From: Lentibacillus sediminis
Lineage (GTDB): Bacteria > Bacillota > Bacilli > Bacillales > Amphibacillaceae
Direction: 5' to 3'
NCBI RefSeq assembly: GCF_002763455.1
Contig: NZ_NIXK01000001.1
Location: 1-64,000, forward strand
DNA: 64,000 bases
Part shown: positions 15,750-24,859 of the stretch, piece by piece
How the letters are laid out: every line of letters starts with the position of its first letter
Position numbering within the stretch: position 1 is the stretch's first letter
Program-made: the position numbers and the translations under genes
Notes under the pieces: model-generated
The model's input: only the letters and a program-made list of their open reading frames with translations
Told to the model about the DNA's origin: nothing
Databases searched by the model: none

Positions 15750-17042
15750 TCACTGATTTAACGTAAACAGCTTTCTCGGCCGACCTTTTACATATGGTTT
15801 TTCCTCGCCGACCGCCTTAATGACTTCTCCGCTCAGCATTTTATTGATCGTCCGCTCGGCGCTTCGTTTGGTGACACTATAATAAGCTGCGATATCACTC
15901 GATGAAAATGGCTCGTTATTGCGGGTCTGGATAAAGTCGATGAAATTATAGGACAGCTCATTGTTCAAGCGAGCTTGATGAATCAGCGCCTGATAAAGTT
16001 TGGATGTGTTGAACGGTTTGCGTATACCCAGCGGGCCGATGATATCCTGCCTGTCATTCACGATATAACAGCTGCTGTCCACTGTCTGGCTGCATTTTTC
16101 CATTGCCAGCTTAGCATGGTCGACCGCCTGTCCTGCTGTCAGTCCCAGCCCGAAGCCAATATCGACTTTTGTATCCAATTTCCGTTCAATCTCCCTGTTC
16201 AGCGGGAAGTCGCGGAAATGGTTGGTGATATGATCCAGAACTCCGCGCGTTCCAAATAAAATAAAATCCTGATTATGGCCAGGCACAACGGAAGCAGAGG
16301 TTTTTTTAGCAAACTTTGTCAGAATCTCCTCCAGCAGCTGAAAAAGGTATTCGGCTGCTGCGGTGCCCTGCCGCTTTTTTATCTCCTCTATGTCCTTAAT
16401 ACGAACATAACCGGCGACAATCTGTGCGCTTTTGCTCTTATTTAAGGTAGCAATGGAAGACGATTCTGCCACGGCCAGTTCAATATTGCGCTCAGGAATG
16501 ATCATCGGAATTGTCGGGATAGCTAATTTCCTCAGCTGCTGCTCTACCTCTTGGATAGAGGTCACAGCATAATCAATTTTCCCGGTTTCCCAATGCTGCC
16601 GGTGATGCTCGACAATACTGTCCAAATCTCCAGCTGGATCTTTTCCATAGCTGCAGGCATAAATGGATTGATCACTGATGTTAAGTTCACGAAGCACTTC
16701 CTCTACATGAGCGGCGTCAAGGACATCAATCGACATGCGTTCCAATTTGCGCATATGGTGATTCTTGATACGGTAAAAAGTACTCAGGATCATATACTCA
16801 TCAAATGCCACTTGAATAGCAGGGAGTCGCTTTTTAATGATTTTCTCCCGCGCGTAAAGATAGGCAAGCGGCTCGGAAAACAAATAAATGTCACACATGA
16901 AAGCCTTTTCAATTAGTTCTACAGCTGCCTCCGCTTTTTCATAATTGAAAGCAATCACCTCCATATCTTCGTTGGTCTCGGCTTGAGTCACTACACGTGA
17001 GGTGATTTCTTCCCTGCCGAATACAGCAATTTTCGTTTTCAT
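15750..17042 (-). CDS. Three-part transcriptional regulator: PrpR-like N-domain, GGDEF-like domain, winged helix
   Basis: About 430 residues. Residues 1-160 look like an alpha/beta sensor (KIAVFGREEITSRVV, FMCDIYLFSEPLAYLYAREKI, LPAIQVAFDEYMILSTFYRI). A middle domain of about 130 residues has a degenerate GGDEF-like pattern (AGYVRIKDIEEIKKRQG, then KVDIGFGLGLTAGQAVDHAKLAMEKC), as in CdaR/PucR-type regulators, without an active GGDEF motif. The C-terminus is a winged helix (SSSDIAAYYSVTKRSAERTINKMLSGEVIKAV, GRPRKLFTLN). ATG 17042 is preferred over 17045 for spacing to AAGGGG. I do not know the named family. It lies next to a peptide transporter operon on the same strand but about 500 bases downstream of it, so control of that operon is only a suggestion. 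Confidence 0.7.
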   Translation of the reverse strand: MKTKIAVFGREEITSRVVTQAETNEDMEVIAFNYEKAEAAVELIEKAFMCDIYLFSEPLAYLYAREKIIKKRLPAIQVAFDEYMILSTFYRIKNHHMRKLERMSIDVLDAAHVEEVLRELNISDQSIYACSYGKDPAGDLDSIVEHHRQHWETGKIDYAVTSIQEVEQQLRKLAIPTIPMIIPERNIELAVAESSSIATLNKSKSAQIVAGYVRIKDIEEIKKRQGTAAAEYLFQLLEEILTKFAKKTSASVVPGHNQDFILFGTRGVLDHITNHFRDFPLNREIERKLDTKVDIGFGLGLTAGQAVDHAKLAMEKCSQTVDSSCYIVNDRQDIIGPLGIRKPFNTSKLYQALIHQARLNNELSYNFIDFIQTRNNEPFSSSDIAAYYSVTKRSAERTINKMLSGEVIKAVGEEKPYVKGRPRKLFTLNQ

Positions 17043-17162
17043 CATCCCGCCCCTTTCCAGTCCCCTGTAAACCTTTTTATACCATGTTAAAGAATTTTCG
17101 TAAAATTGTCAAGTTGTATTGAAAATTATTTGATAGATTTATAGATTGTAACTCAGAATTTT

Positions 17163-17318
17163 ATGGTCAGAAAACTAAACAATTTAGCCCAAAGAGACAA
17201 CTGCCAGTTGATTATTCTGTATCCAAACGTTAAGAAGTTGGTTGATGAGGAATTCATTTTTGCAGATGTTCTTGCCGACGCACTATATATGATAACAATT
17301 TCAGAATCATTCCCATAG
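17163..17318 (+). other. 51-codon open frame in a 500-base gap, possible gene remnant
   Basis: ATG 17163 opens a frame of 51 codons with a protein-like composition (NCQLIILYPNVKKLVDEEFIFADVLADAL would be a strand-helix pattern). There is no ribosome binding site, and the flanks are AT-rich. It may be a decayed piece of a larger gene. I do not recognise it and would not call it a working gene. Confidence 0.25.
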
Positions 17319-17443
17319 ACGGCAGGAATTTTGCCAAATGCAGGCTGGAAGTTTATTAAGGAAAATCACAGGGAAAAGAAAAGTTTTCCTCAGAACACTG
17401 ATTGGGAGGGCGTAAACGAAGGGTCCCTCCCTTTGCAAGAACG

Positions 17444-17490
17444 TTCCCGCCCGCGGAAAGCGAAAGGTATTTCCGCAGCGGCAGGATATG
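17444..17490. repeat. Dispersed repeat A, one-armed copy
   Basis: CCGCGGAAAGCGAAAGG followed by TATTTCCGCAGCGGCAGG matches the right arm of the palindromic repeats at 32158-32299 and 49804-49864; the flank AGGATATGTCTC also resembles AGGAGTTACGTCAC at 49864. The left arm is missing. Confidence 0.65.
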
Positions 17491-17513
17491 TCTCATTTTT
17501 AGATGAAAACAAA

Positions 17514-17545
17514 CAAAAGCCCCCAGCACAAAGCCAGGGGCATAA
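17514..17545 (-). terminator. Terminator of the peptide ABC operon
   Basis: On the minus strand GCCCCTGGC and GCTGGGGGC form a stem, followed by TTTTGTTTGTTTT, just after the OppF-type stop. Confidence 0.75.
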
Positions 17546-17552
17546 TAAACAA

Positions 17553-18563
17553 CTATCTCGTCGGCTGATGTTCGCCCGATTCGATTTCTTCCATATAATG
17601 ACAGGCTGCTTGATGGCCGCCTTTCAAATAATCGGCCTGCCGAAGCTGTGGTGTTTCGTTCACACATTTTTCTGTCGCAAATGGACAGCGTGTGTGGAAA
17701 CGGCAGCCTGTTGGCGGGTCAATCGGTGAAGGCACATCGCCTTTTAAGGTGATCCGCTCGCGTTTTCTTTCCATATCCGTACTCGGGATCGCTGAAAGCA
17801 ATGCTTTGGTATATGGGTGCTGCGGGTTCGAGAACAGCGACTTTTTATCGGCAATCTCGACAATTTTACCCAAATACATTACGATAACCCGGTCAGAGAT
17901 ATGGCGAACGACACCCAAATCATGGGCAATGAACAGGTAGGTCAGATTAAAATCTTTCTGAAGCTTTTTCAGCAGATTGATGACCTGTGCCTGGATCGAC
18001 ACGTCCAATGCGGATACTGCCTCATCGGCAATAATCAGTTTTGGATTAACTGCCAGAGCACGGGCAATTCCGATCCGCTGCCGCTGCCCGCCGCTAAATT
18101 CATGGGGCATACGGTCAATCTGATGGGGACCCAGGCCGACTGTATCCATTATCTCTCTGATTCGAGCTTCCCGGTCTTTTTTCGGTACAACCTTCTGGAT
18201 TTCCATCGCTTCATTTAAAATTTGCCGAACTGTCTGGCGCGGGTTGATCGAGGCGTATGGATCCTGGAAGATAATTTGCATATTCTTCCGCTCTTTGTTC
18301 ATCCGTCTTTTATTAAAGGAAAGCAGGTCCTCACCATCAAATTCAACCTGCCCGCTGGTTGGCTCATCTAAACGGAGAATGGCCCGGCCAGTGGTTGATT
18401 TCCCGCAGCCGGATTCGCCGACAATACTCAACGTTTCACCTTCATAGATGTCGAAGGTGACTCCGTCTACTGCTTTTACATGATTTACTGTCCGACCCAG
18501 AATTCCTCCCTTAATTGGGAAGTGCTGTTTTAGATCAGTAACTTTTAGAAGTTCTTTGGGCAT
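17553..18563 (-). CDS. oppF: Peptide ABC transporter ATP-binding protein (OppF/DppF type)
   Basis: 336 residues: Walker A GESGCGKST, Q-loop MQIIFQDPYASINPR, signature FSGGQRQRIGIARAL, Walker B LIIADEAVSALD, switch His FIAHDL. The Ser-Ala-Leu-Asp D-loop and the C-terminal oligopeptide domain with four cysteines (CRFHTRCPFATEKC and a later ACHY) are typical of OppF/DppF and suggest the usual Fe-S or metal-binding tail. It is the last gene of the operon and overlaps the OppD-type gene by 29 bases, implying translational coupling. It would pair with OppD to power uptake of di- or oligopeptides. Confidence 0.93.
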   Translation of the reverse strand: MPKELLKVTDLKQHFPIKGGILGRTVNHVKAVDGVTFDIYEGETLSIVGESGCGKSTTGRAILRLDEPTSGQVEFDGEDLLSFNKRRMNKERKNMQIIFQDPYASINPRQTVRQILNEAMEIQKVVPKKDREARIREIMDTVGLGPHQIDRMPHEFSGGQRQRIGIARALAVNPKLIIADEAVSALDVSIQAQVINLLKKLQKDFNLTYLFIAHDLGVVRHISDRVIVMYLGKIVEIADKKSLFSNPQHPYTKALLSAIPSTDMERKRERITLKGDVPSPIDPPTGCRFHTRCPFATEKCVNETPQLRQADYLKGGHQAACHYMEEIESGEHQPTR

Positions 18564-19581
18564 CTACATTCACCTCCGGATCGCCGTCCCATTGATCTGA
18601 ATAAATCCAACAGCGAATTTGATTTCCTTTTTCGTCTGTCTCAAGTGCTGGCAGATTTTCTCTGCAGAGGTCTGTCGCAAATGGACAGCGCGGGGCAAAA
18701 CGGCAGCCCTTTGGCATATCTGCCGGACTTGGGACCTGGCCCTGAATGATAGGCAGTTCTCCTTCAATATCATGATCAGAAGGGGGAATTGAATTTAATA
18801 GTCCAACAGTATATGGGTGTTTCGGTTGTTCAAATAATGTTTTCACATCCGCATACTCCACAATTTGACCGCCATACATTACCGCAACATAATCACAGAC
18901 TTCGGCAACTACACCAAGATCGTGGGTAATGAGCAGAATCCCCATTCCCAGTTCTTCCTGCAGCTGATTCATCAAGTCGAGAATCTGCGCCTGAATGGTC
19001 ACATCCAATGCGGTGGTTGGCTCATCGGCAATCAGGAGATCCGGGTTGCAGGCGAGCGCAATGGCAATCATCACACGCTGTCTCATCCCGCCGGAAAGCT
19101 CGAAAGGATATTGGTCAATTCGCTTTTCCGGGGAAGGGATGCCGACCAGTTTCAGCATCTCAATGGAGCGCTCTCTGGCTTCTTTCTTTCCTAATCCCTG
19201 GTGGATTTTATAAGACTCGCTGATTTGCTGTCCAACGGTATATGTCGGGTTCAGCGAGGTCATTGGTTCCTGGAAGATCATTGAAATTTCATTTCCGCGG
19301 ATTTTGCGCATTTCCGTCTCTTTCTTGTCTACCAGGTTTTCACCCTTAAATTTAATCTCTCCACCAACAATTTTACCTGGATCTTCAATTAATTTCAGGA
19401 TGGAAAGGGCGGTGATACTCTTTCCTGAGCCGGATTCACCGACAACGCCGAGTGTTTTCCCTTTTGGAAGAGTGTATGTTACACCGTCAACTGCTTTGAC
19501 TTCCAGATCCTCCGTGAAAAAGGATGTGCGGAGGCCATTGATTTCCAGTATATTTTCAAAGGAATTATCCTTTATTGACAT
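18535..19581 (-). CDS. oppD: Peptide ABC transporter ATP-binding protein (OppD/DppD type)
   Basis: 348 residues: Walker [11 protein letters not shown]-loop [14 protein letters not shown], signature [15 protein letters not shown], Walker [13 protein letters not shown], switch His LITHDL, and the four-cysteine C-terminal oligopeptide domain ([14 protein letters not shown], later IRCW). The [11 protein letters not shown] segment is diagnostic of OppD/DppD. Third gene of the operon. About 107 bases separate it from the permease gene upstream, more than elsewhere in the unit, and that gap holds an imperfect dyad. Confidence 0.93.
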   Translation of the reverse strand: MSIKDNSFENILEINGLRTSFFTEDLEVKAVDGVTYTLPKGKTLGVVGESGSGKSITALSILKLIEDPGKIVGGEIKFKGENLVDKKETEMRKIRGNEISMIFQEPMTSLNPTYTVGQQISESYKIHQGLGKKEARERSIEMLKLVGIPSPEKRIDQYPFELSGGMRQRVMIAIALACNPDLLIADEPTTALDVTIQAQILDLMNQLQEELGMGILLITHDLGVVAEVCDYVAVMYGGQIVEYADVKTLFEQPKHPYTVGLLNSIPPSDHDIEGELPIIQGQVPSPADMPKGCRFAPRCPFATDLCRENLPALETDEKGNQIRCWIYSDQWDGDPEVNVDAQRTSKSY

Positions 19582-19688
19582 CAGGTATTCACCATCCTTG
19601 CTTTCTAGTATACTACTAAGCGGCTGCTTGCTTCAGCTAAGGTGTCTCAAAAACTTTAGACTACGGTGCTGAAACAAGCAAACCATGA

Positions 19689-20645
19689 TTATTCCAAATC
19701 AATCCGTTTGTTCACAAACTGATAGGTGATATCAACGAGCATGTTGACAAATACAAACAACAGGGCAACGACTAAGATGGTTCCCTGGACAACAGGGAAG
19801 TCACGCGCCAGGATGGAATCAATAATTAATCGTCCCAGCCCGTTGATGGCAAAAACTGTTTCGGTCAGGACGGTTCCGCCAAGCAGACCGCCGAACTGCA
19901 AACCAGTTACTGTAATAACTGGAATTAGCGCGTTTTTCAGCGCATGCTGATAAACGACAACTTTTTCTTTTACCCCTTTTGCCCGAGCTGTCCGGATGTA
20001 GTCCTGATCAAGAACATCGAGCATGCTGGAACGGGTCATCCGAGCGATAACGGCTGCACCACCTGTTCCGAGTGTAATCACAGGGAGCAGCACTTGATCA
20101 AGATTTCCCCAGCCGGATGGAGCAAACCAGCCAGTCGATTCAAAGAATGGCACCCAGGCCGGCAAGTCAATTCCGATAGCAAACCACTGGATGAGCATCA
20201 ATCCAAGCCAGAAGTTCGGCATAGATAAACTGAATAAAGCGAGAATCATTACACCCGTATCAATAGACGTATTTCTTTTTGTTGCAGCGATAATACCTGC
20301 AATCAACCCCATAAAAATACTTAATATGGTACTGTAAATCGCCAGTTCGACCGTCACCCAAAAACGGGCGCTGATTTCAGCGGTTACGTCCCGGCCGCTG
20401 CGGATAGATTCACCCAGATCCCCCTGTAGGGCATTTCCAAGAAAAGAAAAATATTGCACCGGCAGCGGGTCATTTAATCCCAAGCGTTCTTCTATTGCTT
20501 CAACTGTTTCTTCCGGAGCACTTTCTCCTGCCATGATTACTGCAGGGTTACCTGGTACGAGGTGCATCATACTGAACACTAAAATAGAGACCCCGATTAA
20601 CACCGGAATAGTTTGAATGATTCTTCTGACAATAAATTTAAACAA
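19689..20645 (-). CDS. oppB: Peptide ABC transporter permease (OppB/DppB type)
   Basis: 318 residues with six TM segments. The first helix (IIQTIPVLIGVSILVFSMMHLVPGNP) is the standard OppB start. The EAA loop near the C-terminal third (DYIRTARAKGVKEKVVVYQHALKNALIPVITVTGLQFG) binds the ATPases. Second gene in the operon, 17 bases after the OppC-type gene. Forms the channel with OppC; the EAA loop carries the usual Ala-Lys-Gly. Confidence 0.93.
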   Translation of the reverse strand: MFKFIVRRIIQTIPVLIGVSILVFSMMHLVPGNPAVIMAGESAPEETVEAIEERLGLNDPLPVQYFSFLGNALQGDLGESIRSGRDVTAEISARFWVTVELAIYSTILSIFMGLIAGIIAATKRNTSIDTGVMILALFSLSMPNFWLGLMLIQWFAIGIDLPAWVPFFESTGWFAPSGWGNLDQVLLPVITLGTGGAAVIARMTRSSMLDVLDQDYIRTARAKGVKEKVVVYQHALKNALIPVITVTGLQFGGLLGGTVLTETVFAINGLGRLIIDSILARDFPVVQGTILVVALLFVFVNMLVDITYQFVNKRIDLE

Positions 20646-20662
20646 TGTCCATGCACCCCTTT

Positions 20663-21565
20663 CTAGTCTTTCATTTTCGGATCAAGTGCATCTCTTAATC
20701 CATCTCCAAGTACGTTAAATGCCAATACGACAGCAACTATTGCAAGACCAGGGAATAATGCCACATGCGGTGCACTGTAGAGATAGTTACGCCCGGCACT
20801 CAGCATCGCTCCCCATTCGGGTGACGGCGGCTGTGCACCAAGTCCCAGGAAGGAAAGCCCGCTTGCTGAAATAATTGCAATTGCAATGCTCAATGTTGCC
20901 TGCACAATGATTGGGGAAGAAACATTAGGAAGAATATGTTTGAATAAAATCCTCGAATCGCTTGCTCCCAATGCTTTTTGTGCGTCAATGTACTCCAGCT
21001 TTTTGACTGACAGGGTGGAACCCCGTACAATCCTCGCAAACACCGGAATAGAAGAGATAGCGACCGCGATAATCACGTTGATGATTGACCCGCCAAGAAT
21101 ACTTACGATGGCCAAAGCCAAAAGGATACCGGGAAAAGCAAGCAGGATATCCATCAAACGCATGATTACCGTATCAATTTTCCCGCCGTAATAACCGGAT
21201 ATGATGCCAAACAGCACCCCAACTGTTGCCCCTAATGCAACAGCAGCAAATCCGGTGCCTAAGGTTATCCCCATACCGTGGATAATTCGGCTGAAGATGT
21301 CACGGCCGAAATGATCGGTGCCAAACCAGTGCTCTGAGGATGGAGGAGCAAGTTTGTTTACAACATCCTGTGTGTCATAGTCATACGGAACAAGATGGGG
21401 TCCGACCAATGACACGATAATGAAAAAAAGAATTAGAAGTCCCCCGAGTACCGCATTGCGGCTCTTGCGGATTTTCTTGAACGTGTTTTTTGCGTTCTGA
21501 AACCGCGGATTCGGTGGCTTTATAGACGTCTGTGGGTTGTCTATTGTCTGAATTTGTTCACTCAT
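20663..21565 (-). CDS. oppC: Peptide ABC transporter permease (OppC/DppC type)
   Basis: 300 residues: a cytoplasmic N-terminal OppC_N domain, first TM (NAVLGGLLILFFIIVSLVGPHLVPYD) and a five-helix core with the EAA loop EYIDAQKALGASDSRILFKHILPNVSSPIIVQ. The motif APPSSEHWFGTDHFGRDIFSRIIHG before the core is universal in DppC/OppC. First gene of the four-gene minus-strand unit, reading away from the binding-protein gene. A promoter with TTGTAA, 16-base spacer and TATAAT (minus, 21663-21636) lies upstream. Confidence 0.93.
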   Translation of the reverse strand: MSEQIQTIDNPQTSIKPPNPRFQNAKNTFKKIRKSRNAVLGGLLILFFIIVSLVGPHLVPYDYDTQDVVNKLAPPSSEHWFGTDHFGRDIFSRIIHGMGITLGTGFAAVALGATVGVLFGIISGYYGGKIDTVIMRLMDILLAFPGILLALAIVSILGGSIINVIIAVAISSIPVFARIVRGSTLSVKKLEYIDAQKALGASDSRILFKHILPNVSSPIIVQATLSIAIAIISASGLSFLGLGAQPPSPEWGAMLSAGRNYLYSAPHVALFPGLAIVAVVLAFNVLGDGLRDALDPKMKD

Positions 21566-21876
21566 AGCACCTTATCTTCCTTTCTCGACAAATTATTACA
21601 TATTTCGACAAAAGCTATATAAGCTATATTGCTAGATTATATCATGAATAAATAATTTTACAATATGTGATTTTAGAAAACTGCCTGTAAAATCAAGGGA
21701 ATTAGACGTTTCATTGAGTGAGAAAATTTTTATATTATATATATGAAACAATCCAAGTAAATTTCTAAAAAGATTAAAAAGTCCTTGTTATTTTTGCTTT
21801 CATCGTATATATTGTTATTAACGTAGATCTTTACATACTTGTAAAGTCTAGTAATAATTTTAGGGGGTTAATACGC
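21566..21876. promoter_or_regulatory. Divergent control region between the permease operon and the binding-protein gene
   Basis: Minus strand: -35 TTGTAA (21663-21658), 16 bases, -10 TATAAT (21641-21636) for the permease operon. On the plus side, the perfect dyad CTTTACATACTTGTAAAG (21829-21846) lies 30 bases before the binding-protein start, near the expected promoter. A shared regulator acting on the dyad is likely; which one is unknown. The region is very AT-rich. Confidence 0.55.
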
Positions 21877-23511
21877 ATGAAGATCTCAAAAAAGCTGCTG
21901 CTCTTGATGATGGTTGCGTTGACTGCTTTGGTGCTTGCTGCATGTGCAAGTGAGCCTGATGAAAGCGGCGACACTTCGGATGATGCAGGCAGCGGTGATA
22001 CCGCAGACAGCGGAGAAGGCACAGAAGGTGAAGGATCAGGCGGCGGCGATTTGGTCATCGCGAACACATCTGACGTAGTATCATTGGATCCTGCCGGTTC
22101 AAATGATGTTCCTTCAAGTGATGTTCAATCGAATATTTATGAAACGCTTGTAAAACAGAACATGGATATGGAACTGGAGCCTGAGCTTGCCACTGAGTGG
22201 GAAGCAGTAGAAGATAATGTCTGGGAATTTACCCTTCGTGAAGGCATAACATTCCATGACGGTTCCGAATTCAATGCAGAAGTTGTTAAAATGAACATTG
22301 AGCGTGTGATGGATGAGGAGGTAGCCTCACCTCGTGCATTCCTTTACAGCATGATAACAGAAATCGAAGTGGTGGATGATTATACCGTCCGTTTCCACAC
22401 GGAGTATCCTTTCTCGCCACTGCCGGCACATTTGGCCCACAGCGGCGGTTCAATGGTTTCCCCAGAGGTAATCGAAGCTGATTATGCTGCAATGGAAGAA
22501 GGGGAAGCGCCAGGAAGTGTAATTAACGAAAACCCGGTCGGTACCGGCTATTTCAAATTTGAAAGCTGGACGCTTGGACAGGAAGTTGTTCTTACCAATA
22601 ATGAAGACTACTGGGGCGAGCCGGCAAAGCTTAACTCGGTAACATTTAAAGTTGTACCGGAAGACCTGACTCGTCTTGCGGAGCTGGAAACGGGCGATTC
22701 TCATATCTCCAACCCGTTAAGCCCGGCAGATGTGGCACAGATAGAACAAACCGATGGACTCAGCGTGATGAGACAGAACAGTGTCAGCACAAACTATATC
22801 GGATTCAACATGAGTAAAGAGCCATTCGATGATGAGCGTGTTCGTCAGGCGATTTCCATGGCAATTGACAAAGAGCAAATCATTGAAGGTATTTACAATG
22901 GTGTAGGTATTCCTGCAAAAGGGCCTTTGGCACCACCGGTATTTGGTTATGACGAAAGCCTTGAACCGCTTCCATATGACCGGGAAAGAGCACAGGAATT
23001 ATTGGCAGAAGCAGGGTATGAAGATGGTTTTTCCACTACGATCTGGACAAATGACAACCGTCAGCGAATTGATGCTGCAACAAATGTCCAATCGCAGCTT
23101 TCGGAGATTGGTATAGACGTGGAAGTGGAAATCCTGGAATGGGGTGCATACCTCGAGCAAACAGCAAATGGCGAACATGATATGTTCATACTTGGCTGGT
23201 CAACGGCAACCGGGGATGCGGACTATGGATTGTATGCCCTGTTCCATTCCAGCATGGTAGGTAATCCGGGTAACCGTACTTTCACTGAAAATGAAGAACT
23301 GGATGCACTTCTGGATGAAGGACGCCGTGAATCTGATCCGGAAGCACGTTTGGAAATCTACAGTGAAGCACAAGAAATGCTTATTGACATGGCTCCATGG
23401 ATTTATCTGCTTCACTCCGAGTACTTGCTTGGTGTGAGTGATCAGGTGCAAGGACTGCAGCAGTACCCTACACAAATTCTGGATCTGCAAAACGTAACGC
23501 TTGAAGAGTAA
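21877..23511 (+). CDS. Peptide/glutathione-type ABC transporter substrate-binding lipoprotein
   Basis: 544 residues, SBP family 5. Lipoprotein signal KISKKLLLLMMVALTALVLAACAS (lipobox LAAC), then a very acidic Ser/Gly/Asp/Glu linker of about 30 residues (halophile-like), then the binding domain with the family hallmark VEDNVWEFTLREGITFHDGSEFNAEVVKMNIERV and FDDERVRQAISMAIDKEQI. Overall features fit the dipeptide/glutathione-binding group (DppA/GsiB). It is divergent from its permease and ATPase genes, so the transporter is made from two transcripts. GGGGG precedes ATG 21877. A terminator follows at 23534. Confidence 0.93.
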   Translation: MKISKKLLLLMMVALTALVLAACASEPDESGDTSDDAGSGDTADSGEGTEGEGSGGGDLVIANTSDVVSLDPAGSNDVPSSDVQSNIYETLVKQNMDMELEPELATEWEAVEDNVWEFTLREGITFHDGSEFNAEVVKMNIERVMDEEVASPRAFLYSMITEIEVVDDYTVRFHTEYPFSPLPAHLAHSGGSMVSPEVIEADYAAMEEGEAPGSVINENPVGTGYFKFESWTLGQEVVLTNNEDYWGEPAKLNSVTFKVVPEDLTRLAELETGDSHISNPLSPADVAQIEQTDGLSVMRQNSVSTNYIGFNMSKEPFDDERVRQAISMAIDKEQIIEGIYNGVGIPAKGPLAPPVFGYDESLEPLPYDRERAQELLAEAGYEDGFSTTIWTNDNRQRIDAATNVQSQLSEIGIDVEVEILEWGAYLEQTANGEHDMFILGWSTATGDADYGLYALFHSSMVGNPGNRTFTENEELDALLDEGRRESDPEARLEIYSEAQEMLIDMAPWIYLLHSEYLLGVSDQVQGLQQYPTQILDLQNVTLEE

Positions 23512-23533
23512 TAGTGTAATAGAATAATAATAA

Positions 23534-23574
23534 GCAGGGGCAGTCTCCCGGAGTGAGATTGTCCCTGTTTTCTT
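23534..23574 (+). terminator. Terminator after the binding-protein gene
   Basis: Stem CAGGGGCAGTCTC (23535-23547) with GAGATTGTCCCTG (23555-23567, some G-U pairs) and a T-rich tail. Confidence 0.82.
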
Positions 23575-23669
23575 TCCAAACAACGTGTGCAATAGTTCGA
23601 ACGTCGTTGCTTTAATTGGAAGGATTAAGCATAAAGAAATAGAAAATTACTAGGATTATCAAGATTAGA

Positions 23670-23699
23670 TTGACAACTTGATAGCTTTCCGTGTAAAAT
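23670..23699 (+). promoter_or_regulatory. Promoter of the TAXI-TRAP operon
   Basis: TTGACA (23670-23675), 18-base spacer, TAAAAT (23694-23699), followed by a 35-base leader to the start codon. Confidence 0.6.
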
Positions 23700-23734
23700 A
23701 ACTTTGTCTTAACATCTAAAAGGGGGTATAGTGT

Positions 23735-24736
23735 ATGATAAAGAAAAAAAGCGCTTTCTATGCAGTCCTGCTGCTGGCGTTAGCGATGCTGCTGGCTGCA
23801 TGCGGCGGTGGCAATGAAGGTGGAGAAGAAGGCGGCGGTTCTGCCGAGGGCGGAGAAGAAGCACCTGAATTCCTAAGCATGTTAACTGGTGGAACAAGCG
23901 GTACATACTATCCACTGGGCGGGGAAATGGCGACAATTATTACCGAGGCAACTGGTATTCAAACGGATGCGCTTTCTTCCAATGCATCTGCGGATAACGT
24001 AGCAGCGCTTGCTGCAGGAGATGCACAGCTTGCGTTTGTACAGACAGACGTTATGACCAATGCTGTAGAAGGAATTAACGCCTTTGAAGGGCAAGCGGTG
24101 GATAACGTGCAAGCCGTTGGGTCCCTTTATCCGGAGACAATCCAAATTGTAACAACTGCTGATTCGGGGATTGCTTCTGTGGAAGACTTGGAAGGAAAAA
24201 CTGTTTCTGTAGGTGCTCCTGGTTCGGGAACCTATGTAAACGCAGAGCAAATCCTGGAAGCGCATGGTATAAGCATGGATGATATTGAGGCACAGAACCT
24301 CGACTTCGGAGAATCCACAAGCGGAATTCAGGATGGCCAAATTGATGCAGCATTCATTACGTCCGGCACACCAACCGGGGCGGTTGAAGGACTGTCTGCA
24401 CAAGTAGATATTTCCATTGTACCGATTGCTGAAGAAAAAATAAATGAACTGGTCGAACAGTATCCTTATTATGCTTTGGATACGATAAGTGCCGGAACGT
24501 ACGGACTTGAAGAAGACGTAACAACAGTAGCCGTTCTGGCGATGCTTGTGGTAACCGAAGACATTCCGGAAGATACTGTCTATGAACTTACCAAAGCCAT
24601 CTATGAAAATGCAGGGGACATGGCGCATGCCAAAGCGGAAATGATCACCCTTGATACAGCATTGGATGGTGTCGGAATTGAACTGCACCCAGGTGCACAG
24701 CGTTACTATGATGAAGAAGGCGTAAGTCAAGAATAA
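23735..24736 (+). CDS. TRAP transporter solute-binding lipoprotein, TAXI family
   Basis: 333 residues: lipoprotein signal (LLLALAMLLAACGGG), Gly/Glu-rich linker, then the TAXI fold with the diagnostic LTGGTSGTYYPLGGEMATII, DAQLAFVQTDV, KTVSVGAPGSGTYVNAEQIL and DAAFITSGTPTGAVEGL. TAXI proteins feed fused TRAP permeases that use an ion gradient to import organic acids or amino acids such as glutamate. First gene of a three-gene unit; the gap to the next gene contains a stem-loop, so binding protein may be made in excess over the permease. Confidence 0.93.
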   Translation: MIKKKSAFYAVLLLALAMLLAACGGGNEGGEEGGGSAEGGEEAPEFLSMLTGGTSGTYYPLGGEMATIITEATGIQTDALSSNASADNVAALAAGDAQLAFVQTDVMTNAVEGINAFEGQAVDNVQAVGSLYPETIQIVTTADSGIASVEDLEGKTVSVGAPGSGTYVNAEQILEAHGISMDDIEAQNLDFGESTSGIQDGQIDAAFITSGTPTGAVEGLSAQVDISIVPIAEEKINELVEQYPYYALDTISAGTYGLEEDVTTVAVLAMLVVTEDIPEDTVYELTKAIYENAGDMAHAKAEMITLDTALDGVGIELHPGAQRYYDEEGVSQE

Positions 24737-24760
24737 CAAAAATAAGAATGTTTGATTAGA

Positions 24761-24817
24761 GAAACCGGCCGGCTGTCGACCCCGCGTGTGGGAATGGCTG
24801 CCGGCTGTTTCTTTCCT
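24761..24817 (+). terminator. Intercistronic stem-loop in the TRAP operon
   Basis: GAAACCGGCCGGC (24761-24773) pairs with GCCGGCTGTTTC (24801-24812) with one bulge and a T-rich tail. In this place it may attenuate the downstream permease genes or protect the binding-protein message. Confidence 0.7.
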
Positions 24818-24859
24818 GAACCAAATCAGGCTAGCAAATTGTTATACAGGTGAATTCCA

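Noticed and set aside
21660-21690. CodY box before the peptide ABC operon
   Set aside because: GATTTTAGAAAAC is one base short of the AATTTTCWGAAAATT arrangement and too degenerate.
23882-24739. 285-codon frame antisense to the TAXI binding protein
   Set aside because: Composition (Cys- and Arg-rich, no domain) is that of a shadow frame; the plus-strand TAXI gene is unambiguous.
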